Assembly (NCBI GenBank): GCA_003222855.1
Contig: QHXH01000097.1
Span: 1-11,815, forward strand
From: Acidobacteriota bacterium
GTDB taxonomy: Bacteria; Acidobacteriota; Blastocatellia; Pyrinomonadales; Pyrinomonadaceae
Direction of reading: 5' to 3'
DNA: 11,815 nucleotides
Position 1 is the stretch's first letter. Every line of letters begins with the position of its first letter. The position numbers and the translations under genes are program-made. Below are positions 1 through 6,355 of this stretch, piece after piece. The notes under the pieces were generated by a model. That model saw only the letters and a program-made list of their open reading frames with translations, made no database searches and was not told where the DNA came from.

Positions 1-296
1 TTCCCGGATTTGTCCGCCCGAAAATGAGCTTCGTCCTGCGGCGTGAGAAATGCCGACTGATGATGATCGAACCACCACGTCAGCCGCTCCGAGGGCGAAT
101 ACTTGAAGTCGACGATCGCGTTTTCGTCGCCGTCGAACATGTTGCCTTCGAACAAGAGATTTCCGGGGCGATGCAGCAGTCCGCCGTATGCAACGGTCGC
201 GTCCTGATGGATTCGTTCGAGATAAAAACGCGTGAATGTTGCCGCGGAGGCAACGCCGTCGAAACAGTGGCCGTGGTAGAGAACGCGCAGTTTCAT
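1..296 (-). CDS. DHH-family phosphoesterase, N-terminal part (runs off left edge)
   Basis: Reading the minus strand from the ATG at 296 gives 98 residues with no stop before the window edge, so the 3' part is missing. The protein starts MKLRVLYHGHCFDGVASAA. Seen in sequence: a first acidic motif with D13 in HCFDG, a second aspartate D63 in AIVDF, and the signature D77-H78-H79 in WWFDHHQSAF. These correspond to the metal-binding motifs of the DHH superfamily (RecJ, NrnA, GdpP and archaeal-type relatives). Those enzymes use two metal ions, usually manganese, to hydrolyse phosphodiester or pyrophosphate bonds. The C-terminal DHHA1-type domain that would narrow the substrate lies outside the window, so nanoRNA, cyclic dinucleotide or another substrate cannot be chosen. 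No convincing ribosome site precedes the ATG; the start is chosen because the motif-I strand begins directly after it. The gene lies 193 nt downstream of lgt, and co-transcription is uncertain. Confidence 0.85.
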   Translation of the reverse strand, partial: MKLRVLYHGHCFDGVASAATFTRFYLERIHQDATVAYGGLLHRPGNLLFEGNMFDGDENAIVDFKYSPSERLTWWFDHHQSAFLTPQDEAHFRADKSG

Positions 297-489
297 GTTT
301 TATGAGATCGTAACTAATGATTGAGACGAAGCGAGGAATGTTAGCGTTGCTGGCTGATCGGCGCAAGTGATAGCATGCCGCCATGCCAGCCGCCCCAAGT
401 GGGATCTTTACTGAAGGGTTCCTTATCGCTATTAAGGCAATGGTTGGAGTTCATCATTTAATCTATCCGACCGTTCCGCCGCAAGGCAT

Positions 490-1317
490 TTACTTTGAAG
501 CACTGGTTGAACGTGCTTTCAAGGCAGGACTGGCGGCTGTTGTGCCGGTCACCGCTTTCGCTGCATTCGCGCGCCGCCACCGAATGATGAGAGTAATCAG
601 TGCCGCCGCGCCCACTACGATCCCGATCATCTGTGAAGTCGAAAGACCAGTGAGAGTTGTCAGCCCAAGAATATCGCCGCGCGGATCGTCGCGCACAAAC
701 TCGATCAGGAACCGAACGGTTGCATAGATTAGCGCGTAAGCCAGGATTACCTGGCCGCTGAATTTCTTTTTCTTGTGCAGCCACAGCAGGAAAAAGAAAA
801 CGATCAGCATCGCGAACGATTCGTACAGTTGCGTGGGATGCAGCTTCGTGTCGATCGGAACACCGGTTACTTCGTGACCGAGCTCTGAGAAGCGAACTCC
901 CCACGGCAAATTCGTCGGTTTGCCCCAGCAACATCCGGCGGAAAAACATCCTTGCCGGCCCAACACATTGCCCAACGCTATGCTGGGCGCGCACGCGTCG
1001 GCGGTCTTCCACCAGGGCAACTTCCAGCGTCGCATCAGGATATACGCAGCAATGACGGCGCCAATCAAGCCACCATAGAACACGCCGCCCGATCGCAAAA
1101 AATCGAGCGAGAAAAGCAAACGCGGATTCTGACGATATTCGGGTTCCGTAAAAAGCATCAGCAGCTTTGAGCCAACGAGCGACAGTCTTTCGCGGGGCAA
1201 TCCGTCGCGCACGCCGAGTTTCACCGTGACGAAGATCGCCCCGAGAAATGCGAGCGCGAGAAAGACGCCGTAGGTGTTAACGGGAAAATTCCAGACGCGG
1301 AAAAGAATGGGATACAT
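490..1317 (-). CDS. lgt: Prolipoprotein diacylglyceryl transferase, variant active-site type
   Basis: Lgt moves a diacylglyceryl group from phosphatidylglycerol to the lipobox cysteine of prolipoproteins in the inner membrane. The 275-residue product has about seven hydrophobic segments and the family landmarks: TYG at 15-17, SGGVFYGGLIG at 76-86, GRQGCFSAGCCWG at 120-132, HPTQLYES at 160-167 and FLIEFVRD at 203-210. Aligned by eye to E. coli Lgt (291 residues), R121 and R209 match the important Arg143 and Arg239, and Y16 matches Tyr26. However, His103 is Y81, Asn146 is C124, Asn149 is A127 and Glu151 is C129. From memory, a GCC(Y/W)G version occurs in Lgt-like proteins of several phyla, so this is probably a natural clade rather than decay. 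The tail after residue 250 is Ala/Lys-rich and cytoplasmic in character. The gene starts 12 nt after the lspA stop, which fits the joint role with LspA. No strong ribosome site is visible. Confidence 0.93.
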   Translation of the reverse strand: MYPILFRVWNFPVNTYGVFLALAFLGAIFVTVKLGVRDGLPRERLSLVGSKLLMLFTEPEYRQNPRLLFSLDFLRSGGVFYGGLIGAVIAAYILMRRWKLPWWKTADACAPSIALGNVLGRQGCFSAGCCWGKPTNLPWGVRFSELGHEVTGVPIDTKLHPTQLYESFAMLIVFFFLLWLHKKKKFSGQVILAYALIYATVRFLIEFVRDDPRGDILGLTTLTGLSTSQMIGIVVGAAALITLIIRWRRANAAKAVTGTTAASPALKARSTSASK

Positions 1318-1329
1318 GAATGCCGAAGC

Positions 1330-1854
1330 TCAGATGTCCGTGGTCAGCGGCCGGTTGCTGGCGGCTTCCTTCTGTTTTCGCTGCGCGAAAATCAGATCAT
1401 AAGCGAGCAGCAGCGCCCCGAATGAGATGCTCGCATCCGCAACATTGAATGTTGGCCAATGATATTGGCCGGCGTGCAACTGGATGAAATCGATCACAAA
1501 CCCGAGTCGCACCCGATCAGTCAGGTTTCCGGCGATGCCCGCCAGCAGCAAGGCGCATGAGCCCAGAATCCGATCGTCGTTACGCGGCGTGCGAAAGAAA
1601 TAAAACAGGACCGCAACCGCCGCGGCCGCAGCTAACACCACAAAAAACCAGCGCCCAAAGGCGCCGCCTTCCTGCAATTGACCGAACGCAATGCCTCGAT
1701 TTTCAGCGTAAACGAAATCAAGCACACCATTAATAATCGTGCGATCTTCGAAGCGCAGACGGCGAATAGCCCAGGCCTTGCTCGCCTGATCCATCAAATA
1801 GACGCCCAGCGCTGCGACCAGGTATCCGATACGCCATGCGAAACGATTGTTCAA
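1330..1854 (-). CDS. lspA: Lipoprotein signal peptidase (signal peptidase II)
   Basis: LspA is the aspartic protease of the inner membrane that removes the signal peptide from diacylglyceryl-modified prolipoproteins, the step after Lgt. The 174-residue product has four hydrophobic segments, the normal size for the family. The conserved D22 lies in LMDQASK. The catalytic pair is D113 in GNLTDR and D140 in FNVADAS, with the signature block running from about 103 to 124. The start is a TTG at 1854-1852 that overlaps the ileS stop in the arrangement TTGA. A GAGG sequence lies 4 nt upstream. The next candidate, Met21, would delete the first membrane helix, so TTG is preferred. Overlap with ileS implies translational coupling, and ileS-lspA adjacency is also known in E. 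coli. The substrate-handling and catalytic residues all look intact. Confidence 0.95.
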   Translation of the reverse strand: MNNRFAWRIGYLVAALGVYLMDQASKAWAIRRLRFEDRTIINGVLDFVYAENRGIAFGQLQEGGAFGRWFFVVLAAAAAVAVLFYFFRTPRNDDRILGSCALLLAGIAGNLTDRVRLGFVIDFIQLHAGQYHWPTFNVADASISFGALLLAYDLIFAQRKQKEAASNRPLTTDI

Positions 1855-4814
1855 TTAGCCTCGATCTCTTCCAACGCTTCCACACATCTCTCGCACACGG
1901 TGGGATACTTTGATGACTCGCCCACGCGAGTCGAATAGTTCCAACAGCGCTCGCACTTTTGCCCATGCGCGCGATTAATCGTCACCTCGATATCGTCCGC
2001 AGCCATTTCGGCATTCGGCTCACCCAGCTCGACTTCAGAAACAATAAACAAGTAGCGCAACTCATCGCGATGAGGCGCCAACTTTCCATAAGCTTCGCTG
2101 CCCGCCGAAATCTGAACCCGCGCTGCAAGCGAGCTGCCGATAACTTTTGCTATCCGTGCTTCTTCGAGTTTCGCTAACACTGCATCACGATATCCGAACA
2201 GATGTGCCCACGTCGTCAGCAGCTGGGCGTCGCTGGCGGCGCGTGGCTTCGGCAGCAATGCGAGGTGAACTGATGGCTGCGGTTTCTCGTCGACAGACGG
2301 CGGCAGATTCTCCCAAATCTCATCACTAGTGAAGACCAGAATCGGCGCCAGCATTCGCGCCAGCCCATCAGCGATCTTGTACAAGGCAGTTTGCGCCGAT
2401 CGGCGCGCTTTGTTCTTCGGCGCGAACGTGTAGAGCCGGTCTTTTATGATGTCGAAGTAACGCGCTGATAACGTAACCGTGCAGAACTGATGCAGCGATT
2501 GATATACGGAATGAAAATCGTATGCTTCATAAGCGTCGCGCACGTCGACGACGACCGAATTCAAGGCCGCCAACGCCCAGCGATCGATTTCCAGCATCTC
2601 GTGTTCGGCGACTGTTCCGCTTGACGGATCGAAACCCTCGAGATTGCCGAGGGCAAAGCGCGCGGTGTTGCGCAGCTTGCGGTAACCATCGCTGACGCGC
2701 TGAAGAATTTCATCCGAGCAGCGCATGTCATCCATGTAGTTCGACGACACGCACCATAAACGAAGCACTTCGGCGCCTAACCTGGGAATGACTTCGTCGG
2801 GCGATACTGCGTTGCCCAGGGACTTATGCATCGCTTTGCCTTGAGCGTCCAAAGTCCAGCCATGACAGATCACCGCGTCGTAAGGCGCGCGGTCGTGAAC
2901 CGCGAGTCCAACCATTAGTGATGAATTGAACCAGCCGCGAAATTGATCGCCACCTTCAATGTAAACATCGGCGGGCCAACGCAGATGATCGCGAGCTTCC
3001 AACACCGCGATGGATGATGATCCACTGTCGAACCACACGTCGAGAATGTCCGTCTCTTTAGTGAACTGGTCACCGCCGCACTGGCATTCAAAGTTGTCCG
3101 GCAACAGCTCACGCGCCTCGCGCTTGTACCATGCGTCCGCCGATTCTTTTTCGAAGATGTCGGCGACGTGACGAATTACCGCCGCGCCGGCAATTACTTC
3201 ATTACAGGATGAGCAGTAAAAAGCAGGAATGGGAACGCCCCAAACGCGCTGGCGCGACACGCACCAATCGGGCCGGCCGGAAAGCATGTTGCGCATGCGA
3301 TCGCGGCCCCACGCGGGAATCCATTTCACGCGCTCATCGACTTCGCGCAAAGCCATCGCTCGGAGTGAAGAGCTATCGATCACCTCGCCGCCTACGAAGT
3401 TACTGGTAAAGTTAGATCGATCGCGATCATCTTCGTCCTTTTCAGTCGGCTCTTCAGCCAGGCTATCCATCGCAATGAACCATTGCGGGGTCGCGCGAAA
3501 AATGACCGGGTTTTTGCAGCGCCAGCAATGCGGATACCGGTGCGCGTAATTTTCGCTGAAGAGCAGCACGTCGCGGTCGCGCATGAACTCAACAATCTTT
3601 GGATTAGCGTCGAACACGCTGAGGCCGGCGAAGTGTTCGACCTCCTTAGTGAATCGCCCCGCATTATCAACCGGACAATAAATTTCCAGGCCGTACCGCT
3701 TTCCAATCACGAAGTCGTCGTGTCCGTGGCCCGGCGCGGTGTGGACCAACCCGGTTCCGGCTTTGCTGGTGGCTGATTTTTCACGGGCTTCGCTCACATC
3801 GAGTTCGGTCTCCGCATCAGCTTCGCCGCCCAGCGTCACGTGTTCACCCAACATGAAAAGTGACGGACGATCAATCCATGGATGTTGCGCTTCAAGTCGA
3901 TCGAGTTTCGATCCGCGAAAGCGCGCCAGCACCTTCGGCGCGGCGAGATTACACCTTTCGGCCACCACCTCAACCAGATCCGCCGCTACCATGTAGACCT
4001 GACCACCGCTTTCAACCGCGACGTAGTCGAAATCCGGATGGACCGCGATGCCGAGATTTGCCGGCAGCGTCCAGGGCGTGGTGGTCCAAATCAGCGCAAA
4101 AACTTTGCGACCCGCGAGTGCGGGATCGATCAGTGCCGGATCGCTGCGAAGCGGAAACTTAACGTAAACGGAAGGACTGGTATGCTGTTGATATTCGACT
4201 TCCGCTTCCGCGAGTGCCGTCTGATCGTGAATGCACCAGTACACGGGACGCGCGCCTTTATAAACAAAACCTCGCTCAACGAAGCGTGCGAACAGCCGCG
4301 CCGTTTCCGCCTCGTAATGATCGGACATCGTGATGTACGGATTGTCCCATTCGCCAAGAATACCGAGTCGCTGAAAATCTCGCGTCTGGCGCTTGAGCGC
4401 ATTCGCGGCAAACTCGCGACAGGCGCGGCGAATACTGAGCGGTGGCATGTCTTTCTTTTTTTCACCGAGCTTCCGCTCCACATGCAATTCGATCGGCAAT
4501 CCGTGACAGTCATAGCCGGGAACATAAGGCGCATCGTAGCCAAGCATGGTGCGCGACTTGACGATCAGATCTTTCAAGATCTTATTGAGCGCCGTGCCCA
4601 GATGGATATCAGCATTCGCATAAGGTGGGCCGTCGTGAAGGATGAACTTTTCAGCGCCGGCGCGCACTTTGCGAATCAATCCGTAGAGATCCATCTCGGC
4701 CCATTGTTTCAGGCGCGCAGGTTCGGTTTGCGGCAGGTTTGCCTTCTGCGCAAACTTCGTCTTCGGCAGATTTACCGTCTTCTTCAGGTCGAGGGTTGGT
4801 GCTTCGGTAGCCAT
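1851..4814 (-). CDS. ileS: Isoleucyl-tRNA synthetase, class Ia
   Basis: This cytoplasmic enzyme charges tRNA-Ile with isoleucine and edits misactivated valine. The 987 residues are slightly more than E. coli IleRS (938). In order: the HIGH-type motif HLGT at 71-74 after PPYAN; the CP1 editing domain with WTTTPWTLPAN at 243-253 and the APGHGHDDF block near 360-368; WCVSRQRVWGVP at 517-528; the KMSKS-type motif as AMHKS at 661-665; the anticodon-binding helical domain from about 740; and a C-terminal zinc finger with C954, C957, C974 and C977. Internal cysteine pairs at 430/433 and 534/537 may also bind zinc. The C-terminal zinc ribbon points to the common bacterial type. Insertions occur at about 330-350 in the editing domain and at about 453-484, the latter very acidic. 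The start ATG at 4814 precedes MATEAPTLDLKKTV; its ribosome site is weak. It heads the ileS-lspA-lgt cluster. Confidence 0.97.
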   Translation of the reverse strand: MATEAPTLDLKKTVNLPKTKFAQKANLPQTEPARLKQWAEMDLYGLIRKVRAGAEKFILHDGPPYANADIHLGTALNKILKDLIVKSRTMLGYDAPYVPGYDCHGLPIELHVERKLGEKKKDMPPLSIRRACREFAANALKRQTRDFQRLGILGEWDNPYITMSDHYEAETARLFARFVERGFVYKGARPVYWCIHDQTALAEAEVEYQQHTSPSVYVKFPLRSDPALIDPALAGRKVFALIWTTTPWTLPANLGIAVHPDFDYVAVESGGQVYMVAADLVEVVAERCNLAAPKVLARFRGSKLDRLEAQHPWIDRPSLFMLGEHVTLGGEADAETELDVSEAREKSATSKAGTGLVHTAPGHGHDDFVIGKRYGLEIYCPVDNAGRFTKEVEHFAGLSVFDANPKIVEFMRDRDVLLFSENYAHRYPHCWRCKNPVIFRATPQWFIAMDSLAEEPTEKDEDDRDRSNFTSNFVGGEVIDSSSLRAMALREVDERVKWIPAWGRDRMRNMLSGRPDWCVSRQRVWGVPIPAFYCSSCNEVIAGAAVIRHVADIFEKESADAWYKREARELLPDNFECQCGGDQFTKETDILDVWFDSGSSSIAVLEARDHLRWPADVYIEGGDQFRGWFNSSLMVGLAVHDRAPYDAVICHGWTLDAQGKAMHKSLGNAVSPDEVIPRLGAEVLRLWCVSSNYMDDMRCSDEILQRVSDGYRKLRNTARFALGNLEGFDPSSGTVAEHEMLEIDRWALAALNSVVVDVRDAYEAYDFHSVYQSLHQFCTVTLSARYFDIIKDRLYTFAPKNKARRSAQTALYKIADGLARMLAPILVFTSDEIWENLPPSVDEKPQPSVHLALLPKPRAASDAQLLTTWAHLFGYRDAVLAKLEEARIAKVIGSSLAARVQISAGSEAYGKLAPHRDELRYLFIVSEVELGEPNAEMAADDIEVTINRAHGQKCERCWNYSTRVGESSKYPTVCERCVEALEEIEAN

Positions 4815-4869
4815 AAGCGACTAAGTATCAAAATCGAAATAGTAACAGATTTGCTTGCCGTAGCAGATT

Positions 4870-4944
4870 GGAGCGCAAGCGTCTCGCTAGCAAGAGCCCG
4901 GCGTCACGACCCGGGGATGACAGCAAGCGGGACGCTTGCGCTCC
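4870..4944. repeat. REP-like inverted repeat with nested hairpin
   Basis: The left arm 4870-4888 (GGAGCGCAAGCGTCTCGCT) and the right arm 4926-4944 (AGCGGGACGCTTGCGCTCC) are reverse complements at 18 of 19 positions. Between them a second short inverted repeat, CCCGG at 4897-4901 and CCGGG at 4911-4915, forms a nested stem. The whole lies in the ileS leader, after the terminator-like hairpin of the upstream operon. Long GC-rich palindromes of this kind in intergenic space resemble REP/BIME elements, which are often multicopy. Only one copy is present here, so the family assignment is an inference. Folding in the ileS mRNA leader is possible on sequence alone. Confidence 0.7.
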
Positions 4945-4954
4945 CGTCGGCACC

Positions 4955-5007
4955 TAAAACCAAAAGCCCGAAACCACGTTCACTCTGGTGCGACGACGGT
5001 TCGGGCT
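4955..5007 (-). terminator. Probable intrinsic terminator after the DUF948-like gene
   Basis: Read on the minus strand, AGCCCGAACC (5007-4998) pairs with GGTTTCGGGCT (4975-4965) in a 10-bp stem with one bulged base. The loop is about 22 nt. It is followed by an interrupted T-tract, TTTTGGTTTT, ending near 4955. It starts 26 nt after the stop codon of the gene ending at 5034, so it would close the ytxH/DUF948 transcript before ileS. The large loop and broken T-tract lower confidence. Confidence 0.6.
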
Positions 5008-5033
5008 GTTGCGGCCTTTGATAGTTTTATCGT

Positions 5034-5594
5034 TCAGCCGATAAACATCTCCTCGTCTCCGTAAGAGCTGTTAATTGGGCTGGGCGCGGGCGCGACCAAA
5101 ACCTCGAGGCCGCGGCGCACGCCGGCCAGAATGGCGGCCAATTCACGCGCCGGTTCGATCACCTTTCGCTGGATAAACTCAGTAGTATCCATGACTCGTT
5201 CGTGTGTCGTATCGATCGCCCGGCTTACCACTTCCACCTTTTCTTTGGCGACATGAGCAGTTTCATCAGCAAGGATCATGATGCCGCGAACTTCTTCTTT
5301 GATGAGCGCGGTCGATTCCGCCAGGTTTCCCGTCGCCGTCGACAGATGTCCCGACATCACATGGAACTGCTCGGCAATCTGCCGTCCCTGGACCGCGATG
5401 CCCTGCGCCTGTTCGCTGATTGCGTTGGCGCGATTGATTAGCGGATCGACTTTCGCCTCGAGTCGCGTCACGGTTTTGACCGCCCGATTCACAAACACGG
5501 CCATCGCAATCATTGCCGCTGCGATCACTAAAAACGAAACAGCGATAATCGCGGTAATGATTACGAGCCAGAAGAGTGGTTCGTGCGGGTTCAT
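5034..5594 (-). CDS. DUF948-like membrane-anchored coiled-coil protein
   Basis: The function is unknown. The 186-residue product has one strong N-terminal membrane helix at about 8-35. A long heptad-like helical region follows at about 40-165, without enzymatic motifs. A short tail ends in an acidic-hydrophobic DEEMFIG. The overall plan matches DUF948 proteins such as Bacillus YtxG: a membrane anchor followed by a coiled coil that looks superficially like a chemoreceptor signalling region. There is no receptor hairpin tip or HAMP domain, so a chemoreceptor call is not supported. It follows the YtxH gene by 78 nt, and ytxG and ytxH are also neighbours in Bacillus, which supports the family guess. 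The ATG at 5594 gives a complete membrane helix but has no clear Shine-Dalgarno sequence; the leader is instead filled by the heptamer repeat array. Confidence 0.7.
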   Translation of the reverse strand: MNPHEPLFWLVIITAIIAVSFLVIAAAMIAMAVFVNRAVKTVTRLEAKVDPLINRANAISEQAQGIAVQGRQIAEQFHVMSGHLSTATGNLAESTALIKEEVRGIMILADETAHVAKEKVEVVSRAIDTTHERVMDTTEFIQRKVIEPARELAAILAGVRRGLEVLVAPAPSPINSSYGDEEMFIG

Positions 5595-5608
5595 TTCAAT
5601 AGAGGAAC

Positions 5609-5662
5609 TTAGTGCTTAAAGCTTCGTGCTTAAAAAAACCATTCCTAAAATCTAAGCTCTAA
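5609..5662. repeat. Facing heptamer arrays (TTAGNGC-like), locus A
   Basis: On the plus strand, four in-register 7-mers begin at 5609: TTAGTGC, TTAAAGC, TTCGTGC, TTAAAAA. After a short gap the opposite orientation follows as CTAA (5645-5648), AATCTAA (5649-5655) and GCTCTAA (5656-5662). The two arrays can pair as an imperfect hairpin; in transcript sense CTTAGAGCTTAG faces TTAAGCACTAAG. The element fills almost all of the gap between the YtxH stop and the DUF948-like start. The same unit and geometry recur at 8797-8873. Confidence 0.65.
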
Positions 5663-5672
5663 GCTCCGCCGC

Positions 5673-6167
5673 CTACATCGTCTTTTCAGGCTTGTAAGTT
5701 GGCGCCGCTTCCGTCCGCCCCGACAGTTCAGTCTTGCGCTTCTCTTCGACGTAAGCTTTCTTGCCGGCTTCGACGGCAGCAGTAATTGAGCCAGCCTGCC
5801 GCGTTGCGGCGTCGCGCGTTTTCGCGACTACTTCGCCGGCCTTGGTTGTGGCTGTGTCGTACAGATCGGCAGCGCGTTCGCGCGTCGCTTCGTAATACTC
5901 TTCGGCGGTTTCGCGCGCAGAGTCGTAATACTCTCCCGCCTTCTGTTTGGTGGCATCGTAGTATTCGGTCGCTTTCGTGCCCAATTGTTGCGCCGCTTCT
6001 TTCGATCGATCGATGCCCTTGCGCGTCGCGTCAGCGATGTCATTGCGCAATTCTTCGCCCGATTTCGGCGCGAACAACAGGGCCAGCACTGCGCCAATGC
6101 CTGCGCCGACCAAAAAATATGTTAAGCGAGTCGATATGTTGTCGCCAGAATCACGATCGTTTCCCAT
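5673..6167 (-). CDS. YtxH-domain protein with undecapeptide (LEA-like) repeats
   Basis: Residues 15-41 carry the YtxH signature, a membrane helix running into LLFAPKSGEELR. The cytoplasmic part contains five consecutive 11-residue units at 67-77, 78-88, 89-99, 100-110 and 111-121. Most follow a pattern of small residue, E/D, Y, Y, D/E, then charged and Ala residues. An 11-residue period is typical of amphipathic helices in LEA and related stress proteins. The DNA shows the matching 33-bp period, with GTAATACTC at 5892 and again at 5925. YtxH proteins are small membrane-associated proteins linked to general stress in Bacillus; the molecular role is unknown. The ATG at 6167 is supported by a Shine-Dalgarno AAAGGA at 6174-6179, 6 nt upstream. 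It leads a two-gene unit with the DUF948-like gene. Confidence 0.88.
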   Translation of the reverse strand: MGNDRDSGDNISTRLTYFLVGAGIGAVLALLFAPKSGEELRNDIADATRKGIDRSKEAAQQLGTKATEYYDATKQKAGEYYDSARETAEEYYEATRERAADLYDTATTKAGEVVAKTRDAATRQAGSITAAVEAGKKAYVEEKRKTELSGRTEAAPTYKPEKTM

Positions 6168-6249
6168 AACCAGTCCTTTCTTTTAGAGGCGAATCCCCCG
6201 CTGAGGATCGTCAGTGCGTTTCAAATTGTTCGGATGATAACTGCTCGCG

Positions 6250-6279
6250 ACTATAACAAAAGCGCACAGACCAAGGCAA
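6250..6279 (-). promoter_or_regulatory. Putative sigma-70-type promoter for the YtxH gene
   Basis: On the minus strand, TTGCCT (6279-6274) and TATAGT (6255-6250) are separated by 18 nt. They match the -35 and -10 consensus at 4 of 6 and 5 of 6 positions. Transcription would start near 6243, giving a leader of about 75 nt before the ATG at 6167. It is the best promoter-like match I found in this gap and lies downstream of the preceding operon's terminator. No stress-sigma box was recognised. Confidence 0.5.
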
Positions 6280-6323
6280 GGAATTGCCCGGTGAGGAAGT
6301 GCCGAAACTGCTGAGAAAGTGTG

Positions 6324-6355
6324 AAAAAAAGCCGTTTAGTCGAGGGCACGGCTTT
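6324..6355 (-). terminator. Intrinsic terminator overlapping the ABC permease stop codon
   Basis: Read on the minus strand, AAAGCCGT (6355-6348) pairs perfectly with ACGGCTTT (6335-6328) around a 12-nt loop. The stem runs into seven consecutive T residues at 6330-6324. The permease stop codon (TAA, 6338-6336) lies in the loop, so the stem overlaps the last coding triplets. This is the clearest terminator in the window and ends the ABC operon before the YtxH promoter. Confidence 0.85.

Noticed and set aside
24..305. Plus-strand open frame of 93 codons
   Set aside because: The opposite strand encodes a clear DHH motif protein over the same bases.
297..489. Possible terminator or promoter in the lgt-DHH gap
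   Set aside because: Only 4-bp stems without a T-tract and weak -10-like strings were found; none is strong enough to report.
383..727. Plus-strand open frame beginning in the gap after lgt
   Set aside because: Most of it is antisense to the lgt 3' end. There is no ribosome site and no recognisable domain.
3882..5021. Plus-strand open frame of 379 codons
   Set aside because: It lies antisense to ileS and then crosses the REP-like palindrome and terminator. Its translation is Arg-rich with no domain pattern, as expected of a shadow frame in GC-rich codons.
4815..5033. T-box or other riboswitch controlling ileS
   Set aside because: No T-box-like consensus or specifier loop was recognised. 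The hairpin at 4965-5007 is better explained as the terminator of the upstream gene.
5880..5980. 33-bp periodic DNA as a CRISPR or non-coding tandem repeat
   Set aside because: The period matches 11 codons in the YtxH frame and there are no spacers; it is coding periodicity.
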